DNA of 64,000 nucleotides from Ruminococcus sp. (lineage in GTDB: Bacteria > Bacillota > Clostridia > Oscillospirales > Acutalibacteraceae), in the NCBI GenBank assembly GCA_004556705.1, contig SFGA01000009.1, forward strand, positions 1 to 64,000, written 5' to 3'. Shown in pieces: positions 51,662 to 60,757 of the stretch (the first letter of the stretch is position 1; the number at the start of each line of letters is the position of its first letter). Below the pieces are notes generated by a model. The model searched no databases, was not told the DNA's origin, and worked only from the letters and a program-made list of their open reading frames with translations. The position numbers and the translations under genes are program-made.

Positions 51662-52144
51662 TTATTCTGCAGCAGCTTCTGCTGTTGCCTCTTCAGCCTT
51701 GGGAGCCTCTTCCTTTGCGGGAGCTGCCTTCTTGGTTGAAGCAGTCTTTTTAGCAGCCTTAGCTGCTGTCTTTTTAACAGGCTTTTCTTCTGCTGCCTTG
51801 GGTTCAACAAGCTCAATGATTGCCATCTCTGCTGCGTCGCCTCTGCGAGCGCCTGTCTTTATAATGCGGGTATATCCGCCTTTAACATCCTGATACTTGG
51901 GTGCGATCTCGTCAAACAACTTCTTTACAACGTCCTCTTTAGTAACGTATGCAAGAACCTGTCTTCTTGAGTGCAAAGAGCCCTCTTTAGCAATAGTGAT
52001 CATTTTTTCAGCCATTGCACGGACTTCCTTAGCCCTTGTAACAGTTGTTTCAACTTTGCCGTTTTCAAACAGATATGTTACCAAGCCTCTGAGCATAGCT
52101 CTGCGGTGATCGGTAGTTCTGCCGAGTTTTCTTGTACCGGGCAT
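51662..52144 (-). CDS. rplQ: Ribosomal protein L17 with long C-terminal tail
   Basis: 160 residues; the normal L17 core (about 1-113, MPGTRKLGRTTDHRRAML to MAIIELVEP) is followed by about 45 residues of Ala/Lys/Glu/Pro low-complexity tail (KKTAAKAAKKTASTKKAAP). Most L17 proteins end near 113-130. The tail may be disordered and reach from the tunnel-exit side of the ribosome. Last gene of the operon, after rpoA. Confidence 0.95.
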   Translation of the reverse strand: MPGTRKLGRTTDHRRAMLRGLVTYLFENGKVETTVTRAKEVRAMAEKMITIAKEGSLHSRRQVLAYVTKEDVVKKLFDEIAPKYQDVKGGYTRIIKTGARRGDAAEMAIIELVEPKAAEEKPVKKTAAKAAKKTASTKKAAPAKEEAPKAEEATAEAAAE

Positions 52145-52159
52145 TTAATATCACTCCTT

Positions 52160-53110
52160 TTATTCGTCGTCGTGGTGAAGAGTGAAGCCAAGTGATTCAA
52201 GCTTTGCAACAACCTCATCAAGAGATTTTCTGCCAAGGTTTCTCACTTTCATCATATCTTCTTCAGTTTTGCTTATCAAGTCTTCAACCGTGTTGATACC
52301 GGCTCTCTTCAAGCAGTTAAATGAACGAACAGAAAGGTCAAGTTCTTCAATCGTCATTTCGAGAGTCTTAACATTGCTATCCTCTTTCTTATCGATAAGG
52401 ATAGGACCTGTTGCAGCCTCATCCGAAAGACCGATGAAGAGCTCAAGGTGCTCGTTAAGAATTTTTGCGCCAAACGAAACAGCTTCCTTAGCGGAAATTG
52501 AACCGTCTGTCCATGCTTCAAGAGTGAGCTTGTCAAAGTCAGTAATCTGACCGACACGAGTATTTTCAACCGTGTAGTTTACTTTCAACACAGGTGTATA
52601 AATTGAGTCGATTGCAATTACACCGATAACAGGCTTCATCATCTGCTTATTTCTGTCAGCAGATACATATCCTCTGCCCTTGTCAGCGGTCATCTCCATA
52701 ACAAGAGATGCACCGTCTGAAAGAGTAGCGATATGGTGATCGGGGTTAAGGATTTCAACATCCGAGTCAGCTTTAATGTCGCCTGCTGTAACTTCACATT
52801 TTCCGTTTGCATCGATATAAAGAGTCTTGGGACCCTCATCATGCATCTTAAGGATTACGCCTTTAAGGTTAAGAACGATTTCAGTAACGTCCTCCTTAAC
52901 GCCCTCAACAGTTGAGAACTCATGAAGAACGCCGTCAATCTTAACCGAGGTAATCGCATAACCGGGAAGTGAAGAAAGCAATACACGACGAAGGCTGTTA
53001 CCGATCGTTGTGCCGTAGCCTCTTTCCAACGGTTCCATTACGAATTTGCCGTAAGTACCGTCTTCGGTCAAATCGAGTGCTTCAATGCTGGGCTTATCAA
53101 TTCCTATCAT
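52160..53110 (-). CDS. rpoA: RNA polymerase alpha subunit
   Basis: 316 residues. The N-terminal dimerisation domain (LERGYGTTIGNSLRRVLLS) and the C-terminal DNA/activator-binding domain (FNCLKRAGINTVEDLI, VRNLGRKSLDEV) are both present at the normal length. Lies between rpsD and rplQ. Confidence 0.98.
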   Translation of the reverse strand: MIGIDKPSIEALDLTEDGTYGKFVMEPLERGYGTTIGNSLRRVLLSSLPGYAITSVKIDGVLHEFSTVEGVKEDVTEIVLNLKGVILKMHDEGPKTLYIDANGKCEVTAGDIKADSDVEILNPDHHIATLSDGASLVMEMTADKGRGYVSADRNKQMMKPVIGVIAIDSIYTPVLKVNYTVENTRVGQITDFDKLTLEAWTDGSISAKEAVSFGAKILNEHLELFIGLSDEAATGPILIDKKEDSNVKTLEMTIEELDLSVRSFNCLKRAGINTVEDLISKTEEDMMKVRNLGRKSLDEVVAKLESLGFTLHHDDE

Positions 53111-53179
53111 TCAAAAGCCTCCTATATGGTCGGAAAAACCGAACCGAATAATAAATATTTTGTCTAACAGTTAACTCTA

Positions 53180-53806
53180 TTATTTAGAGTAGAGCTCGAC
53201 GATAAGGTGTTCCTCAACCGGAACTTCAATCTGCTCTCTGGTCGGAAGATTTGCTACCTTACCCTCGAAAGCGTCTGCGTTCTTCACGAGCCACTCGGGA
53301 ACGGGACGAGCTGCATTAGCTTCGAGAACTGCCTTAATTTTTTCACTGTCACGGCTCTTTTCCTTGATAGAAATTACGTCGCCTGCTTTAAGAAGATATG
53401 ACGGAATGTCAACCTTCTTGCCGTTTACTTCGTAATGTCCGTGATTTACCAACTGTCTTGCTTCGGCTCTTGATGAAGCCCAACCGAGAAGATAAATTGC
53501 ATTATCAAGTCTGCTCTCGCAGATTCTCAAAAGGTTTTCACCAGCCTGTCCCTGACGGCGCTCAGCCATAAGGAAATATTTGTGGAACTGTCCTTCCTGA
53601 ATACCGTAGTAACGCTTAGCTGTCTGCTTTGCACGAAGCTGCAAACCGTATTCAGAATTCTTTTTGCGGCTCTGTCCATGCTGTCCGGGAGCATAGCTGC
53701 GACGCTCAAGTGAGCACTTGCCTGTATAGCAACGATCGCCCTTGAGGAAAAGCTTCTTGCCCTCACGACGGCACAATTTACAAACCGCACCGGTATATCT
53801 AGCCAT
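53180..53806 (-). CDS. rpsD: Ribosomal protein S4, zinc-binding form
   Basis: 208 residues. The N-terminus MARYTGAVCKLCRREGKK holds C9 and C12, with further Cys at 26 and 31 (CYTGKC), the zinc-binding version. The S4 RNA-binding domain (SRLDNAIYLLGWASSRAEAR) is intact. It organises 30S assembly and often represses its own operon. Confidence 0.97.
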   Translation of the reverse strand: MARYTGAVCKLCRREGKKLFLKGDRCYTGKCSLERRSYAPGQHGQSRKKNSEYGLQLRAKQTAKRYYGIQEGQFHKYFLMAERRQGQAGENLLRICESRLDNAIYLLGWASSRAEARQLVNHGHYEVNGKKVDIPSYLLKAGDVISIKEKSRDSEKIKAVLEANAARPVPEWLVKNADAFEGKVANLPTREQIEVPVEEHLIVELYSK

Positions 53807-53820
53807 AAATTACACCTCCG

Positions 53821-54225
53821 TTATACTCTTCTTCTCTTGGGCGGGCGGCAACCGTTGTGCGGAATGGGAGTAACGTCTTTAATCATTGTTACTTCAAGTC
53901 CTGCGGTCTGCAAAGCACGAATAGCTGCTTCACGTCCTGAACCCGGTCCCTTGACATAAACTTCAATAGTCTTCATACCGTGGTCAACTGCAATCTTTGC
54001 TGCTGTTTCTGCTGCTGTCTGAGCTGCGAAGGGAGTAGATTTCTTAGAACCTCTGAAGCCCATTTCGCCTGCTGATGCCCAAGAAACTGCGTTGCCCTGT
54101 ACATCTGTAATGGTAACTATTGTGTTATTGAAGGTGGATTGAATATGAGCTGCACCTTTTTCAATGTTCTTCTTTTCACGGCGTTTACGAGAAACGCCCT
54201 TTTTAGCTGTTGCTTTGGTAGCCAT
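53821..54225 (-). CDS. rpsK: Ribosomal protein S11
   Basis: 134 residues, normal length. Core HIQSTFNNTIVTITD and the C-terminal TPIPHNGCRPPKRRRV are present. Lies in the platform of the 30S subunit. Confidence 0.97.
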   Translation of the reverse strand: MATKATAKKGVSRKRREKKNIEKGAAHIQSTFNNTIVTITDVQGNAVSWASAGEMGFRGSKKSTPFAAQTAAETAAKIAVDHGMKTIEVYVKGPGSGREAAIRALQTAGLEVTMIKDVTPIPHNGCRPPKRRRV

Positions 54226-54241
54226 TTACAAATCCCTCCTC

Positions 54242-54610
54242 TTACTTCTTCTTGTTTGCGATTGTCTTCCTCGGACCCTTGCGTGTACGTGCATTGTTCT
54301 TAGAAGTCTGTCCTCTTACGGGGAGACCTTTACGATGACGAACACCACGGTAGCAACCGATTTCTATCAATCTCTTAATGTCGAAAGCTGTGTCACGGCG
54401 AAGATCACCTTCAACCTTAACATTGTGTTCAATGTATTCACGCAACTTTGCTACATCTTCTTCAGTTAAATCCTTGACTCTTGTGTCAGGATTAACACCT
54501 GTTGCGGCAATAATGTCGCTTGCAGTTTTTCTGCCGATACCGTAGATGTATGTGAGGCCGATTTCGACTCTCTTATCTCTCGGTAAATCAACACCTGAAA
54601 TACGTGCCAT
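54242..54610 (-). CDS. rpsM: Ribosomal protein S13
   Basis: 122 residues from the ATG of MARISGVDLPRDKRV; the longest frame starts 21 codons earlier without support. Ends in the usual basic tail (TRKGPRKTIANKKK). Contacts the P-site tRNA and L5 across the subunit bridge. Confidence 0.96.
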   Translation of the reverse strand: MARISGVDLPRDKRVEIGLTYIYGIGRKTASDIIAATGVNPDTRVKDLTEEDVAKLREYIEHNVKVEGDLRRDTAFDIKRLIEIGCYRGVRHRKGLPVRGQTSKNNARTRKGPRKTIANKKK

Positions 54611-54717
54611 AGAGTTGTACCTCCGTTTTAATCTGTGGGCAAAAGCCCTTACTTTGTCTTTGGATAAGCACAATATCGTTGTTTAGATCTTTAACAACGA
54701 TACAGCCGAAGCCTTAA

Positions 54718-54831
54718 TTAGCCCTGACGCTGTTTGTGCTTGGGGTTCTCACAGATAACCATGACTTTACCCTTGCGCTTGATAACCTTGCACTTATCAC
54801 ATATTTTTTTGACAGAAGGTCTGACTTTCAT
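54718..54831 (-). CDS. rpmJ: Ribosomal protein L36
   Basis: 37 residues (MKVRPSVKKICDKCKVIKRK...), with zinc ligands C11, C14, C27 and H32. Normal length, between infA and rpsM as usual. Confidence 0.96.
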   Translation of the reverse strand: MKVRPSVKKICDKCKVIKRKGKVMVICENPKHKQRQG

Positions 54832-54864
54832 TTGAATACCTCCTAATAAAAGTAGTTTCTTTTC

Positions 54865-55047
54865 TTACTTTGATCGCCAAGCAACTGTAACCTTATCGCC
54901 GGGGAGAATTCTGATAAAGTTCATTCTCAATTTACCCGAAATATGAGCCGTAATTTGATGTCCGTTTTCAAGCTCTACCTGAAACACTGCGTTCGGTAAT
55001 GCTTCAACGACTGTACCCTCAATTTCAATCATATCCTGTTTTGACAT
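54865..55047 (-). CDS. infA: Translation initiation factor IF-1, internally shortened
   Basis: 60 residues from the ATG that lies 7 bases after GGAGG. The OB-fold start (MIEIEGTVVEALPNAVFQVE) and GHQITAHISGKLRMNFIRIL are normal. After GDKVTV the protein jumps to AWRSK and stops. Normal IF-1 of 72 residues continues ELSPYDLTKGRI before a final xWRxK-like end. So about 12 residues appear to be missing in frame, removing much of the last strand and loop. It may be a real variant, a second truncated copy, or an assembly artefact. Confidence 0.8.
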   Translation of the reverse strand: MSKQDMIEIEGTVVEALPNAVFQVELENGHQITAHISGKLRMNFIRILPGDKVTVAWRSK

Positions 55048-55049
55048 AT

Positions 55050-55292
55050 TCAAGCCTCCGAAATTTGCTTTAACGCTTTTCTTATTGACTTATCTGAAGC
55101 GGTCTGCTCCTCAGACAGTTTCTTGTTTAAAGGTTTGATGTGCTTTGGATTTTTTGCTTTCGGTTTGTTCAACTTTCTGCATTTTCCGTCACACACCCAT
55201 ACCCTGTTTTCGCCCGTTTCGACAACGCACATAAGAACGCCTTTATCTCGTCCCATGAGCGAAACTGCAACCGATCCTTTAACAAGCTCCAT
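55050..55292 (-). CDS. KOW-domain RNA-binding protein (L14e/L6e/L27e-like)
   Basis: 80 residues. A KOW motif (VAVSLMGRDKGVLMCVVETG) is followed by a basic, Lys-rich tail. Small KOW proteins sit at this place, between map and infA, in many Clostridia; the role is unknown but probably ribosome-associated. It lies just upstream of infA. Confidence 0.8.
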   Translation of the reverse strand: MELVKGSVAVSLMGRDKGVLMCVVETGENRVWVCDGKCRKLNKPKAKNPKHIKPLNKKLSEEQTASDKSIRKALKQISEA

Positions 55293-55301
55293 AACTTCAC
55301 C

Positions 55302-56054
55302 TTAATCAAGCTTAGTAAGTATCTTGGGTCCGTTTTTTGTAATCGCTATTGTGTGCTCAAAATGAGCTGCAAGCTTACCGTCTTTGGTCTTTACCGTCCA
55401 GCCGTCGGGTAACTGCTTAATTGCTTTATTGCCCTGAGTAATCATAGGCTCTATCGCAATTACCATTCCCGGCAACAGGCGAGCCCCCCTTCCGGGAGTT
55501 CCGAAATTCGGTACGCTGGGGTCTTCATGGAGTTTTGCTCCGACGCCGTGTCCGGTATACTCTCGCACGACACCGTAGCCGTTTTCCTCACAGTAATTTT
55601 GTATTTCCGAGCCAATATCGCCGAGTCTGTTGCCTACGATTGCCTGTTCAATGCCTAAATAAAGGCTTTTCTCAGTTACATCGCACAGCCGCTTTGCGCT
55701 TTCCGATATCTTACCGGCCGCAAATGTGGCAGCATTATCGCCGTTATATCCGTCAATCTTAGCTCCTAAGTCAATACTGACTATGTCGCCCTCTTTTATG
55801 ACGGTTTTTTTGCTCGGAATACCGTGAATGACCTCATCATTTATGGAAATGCATGCAGTGGCAGGGAAACCATATAAATGTAAGAAGTTCGGCTCAGCGC
55901 CCTGCTTCTTTATATAGTCATACGCGATTTTGTCAATTTCCCATGTTGTTACACCGGGTTTGACAGCCTCGCCTGCCACTTGTAATGCTTCCGCAGAAAT
56001 TATACACGCTTTATGGATAAGCTCTAATTCTCTTGCGGTTTTTAGCACTATCAT
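55302..56054 (-). CDS. map: Type I methionine aminopeptidase
   Basis: 250 residues that remove the initiator methionine from nascent proteins. Metal ligands are visible in SIDLGAKIDGYNGDNAATF (two Asp), GHGVGAKLHEDP (His), IAIEPM (Glu) and HFEHTIA (Glu). Starts two bases after the adk stop. Confidence 0.97.
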   Translation of the reverse strand: MIVLKTARELELIHKACIISAEALQVAGEAVKPGVTTWEIDKIAYDYIKKQGAEPNFLHLYGFPATACISINDEVIHGIPSKKTVIKEGDIVSIDLGAKIDGYNGDNAATFAAGKISESAKRLCDVTEKSLYLGIEQAIVGNRLGDIGSEIQNYCEENGYGVVREYTGHGVGAKLHEDPSVPNFGTPGRGARLLPGMVIAIEPMITQGNKAIKQLPDGWTVKTKDGKLAAHFEHTIAITKNGPKILTKLD

Positions 56055-56056
56055 GC

Positions 56057-56689
56057 TTAATCCTCCAATGCTTTGAAGGTAAGAGCAGTAGTATCTGCTA
56101 CCTCCTCCTGACCTTCAACTACTCGAAGAATACCCTTCTTCTCATAATAATCCTTCAACGGCTCTGTCTGCTGATGATATGTGTTCAATCTGTCAAGAAC
56201 CGTCTCAGGCATATCGTCTTTACGCTGAACTAAATTATCTCCGCACGCATCACATACGCCGTCAACCTGAGGCTTCTTGTACTGAGTGTGATATGTTGCG
56301 CCGCACTTCAAGCATACGCGTCTGCCCGAAAGCCTTGCAGCAATTTTCTCATCGGGAACCTCAATGTCGATAACTCTGTCAATTCTGACATTCATATTAT
56401 CGAGCGCTTCTGCCTGCGGAATTGTTCTCGGAAATCCGTCAAGAATAAAACCGTTTTTACAGTCGTCTTCTTTAAGTCTTTCGTTGATGATGCCGATAAC
56501 CACCTCATCGGGAACGAGAGCGCCGGCATCGATAAAGGATTTTGCCTTGAGTCCCATTTCAGTTCCGTTTGCCATAGCCTCACGCAAAATGTTGCCTGTT
56601 GAAATAGCCGGAATTGAAAGTTTTTCACAAATCTTTTCAGCCTGTGTACCTTTTCCTGCTCCGGGAGCACCTAAAAGTATAAGATTCAT
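56057..56689 (-). CDS. adk: Adenylate kinase, zinc-LID type
   Basis: 210 residues from the ATG after AAGGAG. The P-loop is GAPGAGKGTQAEKI. The LID carries four cysteines (CLKCGATYH and VCDACGDN), which bind zinc in Gram-positive forms. Interconverts AMP, ADP and ATP. Confidence 0.97.
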   Translation of the reverse strand: MNLILLGAPGAGKGTQAEKICEKLSIPAISTGNILREAMANGTEMGLKAKSFIDAGALVPDEVVIGIINERLKEDDCKNGFILDGFPRTIPQAEALDNMNVRIDRVIDIEVPDEKIAARLSGRRVCLKCGATYHTQYKKPQVDGVCDACGDNLVQRKDDMPETVLDRLNTYHQQTEPLKDYYEKKGILRVVEGQEEVADTTALTFKALED

Positions 56690-56705
56690 AACAAACTCCT
56701 TTTCT

Positions 56706-58022
56706 TTAATCAAGGAATCCCTTGTAATGACGCATCATCATCTGGCTTTCAAGCTGCTTAACTGTTTCAAGAGCAACACCGACCAAGATGATTACCGAAG
56801 TACCGCCGAGTGAAAGGCTTACCTGATGCTTGAACGCACCCGTAATCTGTGAGAAGAGTATCGGGTAAAGAGCAACAACAGAGAGAAGCAAAGCTCCTAC
56901 AAGTGTAAGTCTTGACAATACCTTAGTGATGTAATCCGAAGTGGGCTTGCCGGGACGAATACCGGGGATAGCACCGCTGTTTTTACGGATATTGTTAGCC
57001 ATTTCGATAGGATTGTACTGGATTGCCGCATAGAAATATGCGAAGAATATAATCAATACAAAGTACATAATTCCGTATGCCCAATGTGTCGATTCAAAAA
57101 TTTTGAAGAAGCCTGCCCAGAAGCCGCCCTCTTTGACGTTGACAAACATCTGAATTGTGGGAGGCAATGAGAGAATTGAAGAAGCGAAGATGATCGGAAG
57201 AACACCGCACATATTAACCTTGATAGGCATATGAGTATTCTGACCGCCGTACATCTTGCGTCCTACGACTCTTTTTGCATACTGAACGGGAATTCTTCTC
57301 TCGGCGTTGTCCATCCAAACGATGAACGCAACCATAAGAATAAGTGAAATTGCTGCTATCGGAACGATTGCGAAATATGCGCCGCCCTTATCCAAATAGG
57401 TGTAAAGGCCGTAAATTGTAGTGGGCATTCTCGAAACGATACCTGCGAAAAGTATAATTGAAATACCGTTGCCGATACCCTTTTCGTTAATCTGCTCACC
57501 GAGCCACATAATGAATGTCGAACCTGCCGTATAGCAGAGGATGATTGCGAGAGCCTGGAACACTGCCCAGAAGCCTGTGTACTTCGCACCGTTGGCGTCT
57601 GTCGTAAGATAGTCACGTGAACGGATGTAGAAGAAGTAAGCTGTACTCTGCATAAGTGCAAGGGCAACCGAAGTGTAACGAGTGATTGAAGAAAGCTTCT
57701 TTCTACCCTCTTCGCCTTCCTTTGCGAGCTTCTCAAGTGCGGGAATTGCAACTGTAAGAAGCTGGATGATGATTGATGCGTTGATGTACGGTGTAATCGA
57801 CATTGCGAAAAGTGTACCGTAGTTAAATGCGTCACCTGTCATCATGCTGAGGTATGTCATAAAGTTATTTGCGTTGACGTCTGTAATAAGTCCGCCGCTG
57901 ATTTCAACAAACGGAACCGGAATCGCTGCGCCAATTCTGAACACAAGAATGATGAATGCCGTATAAAGAATCTTTTTACGAAGATCTGCGACCTTCCATG
58001 CATTGATAAGTGTTTGAATCAC
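56706..58022 (-). CDS. secY: Preprotein translocase SecY
   Basis: 438 residues, ten transmembrane helices, the central pore of the Sec translocon. Shows FRIGAAIPVPFV near the start and the cytosolic-loop regions RIPVQYAKRVVGRKMYGG and GIRPGKPTSDYI. Lies between rplO and adk as usual. Confidence 0.98.
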   Translation of the reverse strand: MIQTLINAWKVADLRKKILYTAFIILVFRIGAAIPVPFVEISGGLITDVNANNFMTYLSMMTGDAFNYGTLFAMSITPYINASIIIQLLTVAIPALEKLAKEGEEGRKKLSSITRYTSVALALMQSTAYFFYIRSRDYLTTDANGAKYTGFWAVFQALAIILCYTAGSTFIMWLGEQINEKGIGNGISIILFAGIVSRMPTTIYGLYTYLDKGGAYFAIVPIAAISLILMVAFIVWMDNAERRIPVQYAKRVVGRKMYGGQNTHMPIKVNMCGVLPIIFASSILSLPPTIQMFVNVKEGGFWAGFFKIFESTHWAYGIMYFVLIIFFAYFYAAIQYNPIEMANNIRKNSGAIPGIRPGKPTSDYITKVLSRLTLVGALLLSVVALYPILFSQITGAFKHQVSLSLGGTSVIILVGVALETVKQLESQMMMRHYKGFLD

Positions 58023-58023
58023 T

Positions 58024-58467
58024 TCAGATCACCTCAGCCTTTCCGCCGGCTGCTTCGATCTTCTGCTTTGCCGAGTCGGAATAAGCATTAACCTTAACAG
58101 TAAGCTTTTTGCTGATTTCACCGTTTCCAAGTACCTTTACTCCGTCAAGAGCCTTTTTAATAAGGCCTGCATTGATGAGTGCTTCAATATCAACTGTTGC
58201 GCCGTCTTCAAATGTCTTGTCGAGAGCGGATACGTTTACTGTTGCGATTTCCTTAGCGAAAATGTTGTTAAATCCACGCTTGGGAATTCTTCTCTGCAAG
58301 GGCATCTGTCCACCTTCGAAACCGGGACGCATACCTCTGCCTGCACGGGCTTTCTGACCCTTGTGTCCTTTACCGGCGGTTTTACCCTGACCTGATGCGG
58401 GACCACGACCGATACGCTTAACGCTCTTCTTTGAGCCTTCAGCCGCTGAGAGTTCGTGCAATTTCAT
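58024..58467 (-). CDS. rplO: Ribosomal protein L15
   Basis: 147 residues from the ATG after AAGGAGGTG. The Gly/Arg-rich N-terminus (KRIGRGPASGQGKTAGKGHK) and C-terminal L18e-like domain are normal. Confidence 0.96.
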   Translation of the reverse strand: MKLHELSAAEGSKKSVKRIGRGPASGQGKTAGKGHKGQKARAGRGMRPGFEGGQMPLQRRIPKRGFNNIFAKEIATVNVSALDKTFEDGATVDIEALINAGLIKKALDGVKVLGNGEISKKLTVKVNAYSDSAKQKIEAAGGKAEVI

Positions 58468-58480
58468 ACTTCGCACCTCC

Positions 58481-58660
58481 TTAGCCTTCTGTTACGTCGA
58501 TAAGATGAGAAATCTTCTTAATCTTACCCTGTGTCTGAGGATTATCGGGCTGAACTGCCTTGTCCCCAATTTTTCTGAGACCGAGTGCATGTGCTGTGGC
58601 AATCTGGTCTTTCTTAGAACCGATAAGGCTCTTTTTAAGAGTTACTGTTAAATTAGCCAT
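58481..58660 (-). CDS. rpmD: Ribosomal protein L30
   Basis: 59 residues (MANLTVTLKKSLIGSKKDQI). Normal length and order between rpsE and rplO. Start at the ATG after AAGGAG. Confidence 0.95.
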   Translation of the reverse strand: MANLTVTLKKSLIGSKKDQIATAHALGLRKIGDKAVQPDNPQTQGKIKKISHLIDVTEG

Positions 58661-58673
58661 TTTCACACACTCC

Positions 58674-59177
58674 TTATCTTAATATTTCGCTTACAGACTT
58701 ACCACGAGTAGCCGCAACCTCATCTGCGTTACGAAGCTGTGAAAGTCCGTTGATTGTAGCTCTAACTACGTTGCAGGGATTGTTTGAACGAAGAGCCTTA
58801 GAACGAATGTCCTTAATGCCGACTGTCTCAACAACCGCACGAACGGGACCGCCTGCGATAACGCCGGTACCGGGTGCTGCGGGCTTCATAAGAACAACGC
58901 CTGCGCCGAACTTACCGATAACCTCGTGAGGAATTGTTGTGCCCTTAAGTGAAACTTTGATAAGGTTTTTCTTTGCGTCTTCGATACCCTTACGGATAGC
59001 GTCCGGAACTTCTCCTGACTTACCGATACCGAAACCTACTGTTCCGTTACCGTCGCCAACAACTACTAATGCGGAGAACTTAAAGATACGGCCGCCCTTA
59101 ACAGTTTTGGAAACACGGTTAATTGTAATAACTTTTTCCTGTAATTCCATTGCCGAAGCATCAATTTTGTTTGCCAT
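58674..59177 (-). CDS. rpsE: Ribosomal protein S5
   Basis: 167 residues. The dsRBD-like N-terminal domain (VITINRVSKTVKGGRIFKFS) and C-terminal decoding-centre domain are intact. Confidence 0.97.
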   Translation of the reverse strand: MANKIDASAMELQEKVITINRVSKTVKGGRIFKFSALVVVGDGNGTVGFGIGKSGEVPDAIRKGIEDAKKNLIKVSLKGTTIPHEVIGKFGAGVVLMKPAAPGTGVIAGGPVRAVVETVGIKDIRSKALRSNNPCNVVRATINGLSQLRNADEVAATRGKSVSEILR

Positions 59178-59194
59178 TTTTCTGTTCTCCTTTC

Positions 59195-59554
59195 TTAGAA
59201 GTTAAGTCCGCCCTCACGAGCGCCTTCAGCGAGTTCCTGAACTCTGCCGTGATATACATAACCGCCTCTGTCGAATACTACATCTTTGATGTTCTTCTCA
59301 AGAGCTCTTTCTGCTAATTTCTTGCCAACTGCACGAGCAGCTTCCTTGTTTCCGCCGTACTCCTTGAACTCCTTCTCAACTGTTGACGCAGAAACAAGCG
59401 TTGTGCCTGTTGTATCGTCAATCAACTGAGCATAGATGTTCTGAAGAGAGCGGAAAACATCAAGGCGGGGGCACTCAGCTGTGCCGGAAACCTTAGAGCG
59501 AACTCTTGTGTGGCGTTTAAGTCTTGCCTTATTGCTATCAGGCCTACTAACCAT
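59195..59554 (-). CDS. rplR: Ribosomal protein L18
   Basis: 119 residues (TRVRSKVSGTAECPRLDVFR and FDRGGYVYHGRVQELAEGA). Binds 5S rRNA. Normal length. Confidence 0.97.
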   Translation of the reverse strand: MVSRPDSNKARLKRHTRVRSKVSGTAECPRLDVFRSLQNIYAQLIDDTTGTTLVSASTVEKEFKEYGGNKEAARAVGKKLAERALEKNIKDVVFDRGGYVYHGRVQELAEGAREGGLNF

Positions 59555-59572
59555 TTAAATACACTCCTTTTA

Positions 59573-60118
59573 TTATTTTCCGCCTTTACCGGCTTTACCT
59601 TCTTTACGGCGAACGTGCTCGTCAACATACTTAATACCTTTACCTTTGTAGGGCTCGGGCGGACGCTTTTCACGTACTTCTGCTGCGAACTGTCCAACCA
59701 TCTGCTTGTCGGGACCGGAAATAACGATTTTATTGGGATTGGGAACTTCTATTGAAATTCCGTCGATTTCGGGCATGATTACCTGATGTGAGAAGCCGAT
59801 GTTGAGAACAAGATCCTTGCCCTGCTTAGCTGCACGGTAACCTACACCGTTAACCTCAAGCTCCTTGGAATAACCCTCTGTAACACCAACGATCATATTG
59901 TGAATAAGTGTACGGGTCAAGCCGTGAAGAGACTTGTTAAGGTTTGACTCGTCGGGACGAGTAACTTTGATTTCACCGTTGTCCATAGCAACGCTCATGT
60001 TGCTGTGTACTGTTCTGGTAAGAGTACCCTTGGGGCCCTTAACGGTAACAGTACTGCCGTCGATTTTAACATCAACGCCTGCAGGAACAGCGATGGGCTG
60101 TCTGCCGATTCTTGACAT
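59573..60118 (-). CDS. rplF: Ribosomal protein L6
   Basis: 181 residues, two L6 domains (VTVKGPKGTLTR and PEPYKGKGIKYVDEHVRRKE). Near the GTPase centre. Confidence 0.97.
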   Translation of the reverse strand: MSRIGRQPIAVPAGVDVKIDGSTVTVKGPKGTLTRTVHSNMSVAMDNGEIKVTRPDESNLNKSLHGLTRTLIHNMIVGVTEGYSKELEVNGVGYRAAKQGKDLVLNIGFSHQVIMPEIDGISIEVPNPNKIVISGPDKQMVGQFAAEVREKRPPEPYKGKGIKYVDEHVRRKEGKAGKGGK

Positions 60119-60130
60119 ACTGTAACCTCC

Positions 60131-60529
60131 TTACCAAACGAATGCAAGAACTTCGCCGCCAACGTTAGCTTTGCGTGCGTCCTTGTCTGTCATAACGCCC
60201 TTTGATGTGGAAAGAATTGCGATACCGAGGCCTTTGATAACCTTAGGCATATTTTCGCAATCTGTGTATATACGCAGACCGGGCTTTGAAACTCTGCGTA
60301 AACCGGTGATTACCGAAGACTTATTGGGGCCGTACTTGAGCTCGATCTCAATGATGCCCTGCTTGCCGTCTTCTTCAACCTTAAATCCTTTGATATATCC
60401 TTCATCAACAAGAATCTGAGCAATTGCCTTTTTCATGTTTGATGCAGGAACCTTAACGGTATCGTGCTTTGCCGAATTCGCATTACGAATTCTTGTAAGC
60501 ATATCGCCGATTGAATCGGATATTTGCAT
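60131..60529 (-). CDS. rpsH: Ribosomal protein S8
   Basis: 132 residues (DSIGDMLTRIRNANSAKHDT to LSTSKGVMTDKDARKANVGG). Normal. Regulates the spc operon in enterics; this is unproven here. Confidence 0.97.
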   Translation of the reverse strand: MQISDSIGDMLTRIRNANSAKHDTVKVPASNMKKAIAQILVDEGYIKGFKVEEDGKQGIIEIELKYGPNKSSVITGLRRVSKPGLRIYTDCENMPKVIKGLGIAILSTSKGVMTDKDARKANVGGEVLAFVW

Positions 60530-60558
60530 ACTTTTGCCTCCTTTGCAATTGCTCTTGA

Positions 60559-60744
60559 TTACCAGCTTGCTTTCTTAACGCCGGGGATCTGTCCCGCATG
60601 TGCCAACTTTCTGAAACAAATACGGCAAACACCGTATTTACGGAGATAAGCGTGCGGCCTACCGCAGATCTTACATCTGTTGTGTTCTCTTGTTGAATAT
60701 TTAGCAGTTTTTGCTGCCTTAACCTTCATTGATTTCTTAGCCAC
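60559..60744 (-). CDS. rpsN: Ribosomal protein S14, short zinc type
   Basis: 61 residues. Two CxxC pairs (CKICGRPHAYLRKYGVCRIC) bind zinc. The short type Z form is typical of Gram-positive bacteria. Confidence 0.97.
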   Translation of the reverse strand: MAKKSMKVKAAKTAKYSTREHNRCKICGRPHAYLRKYGVCRICFRKLAHAGQIPGVKKASW

Positions 60745-60757
60745 TTGTTATCCCTCC

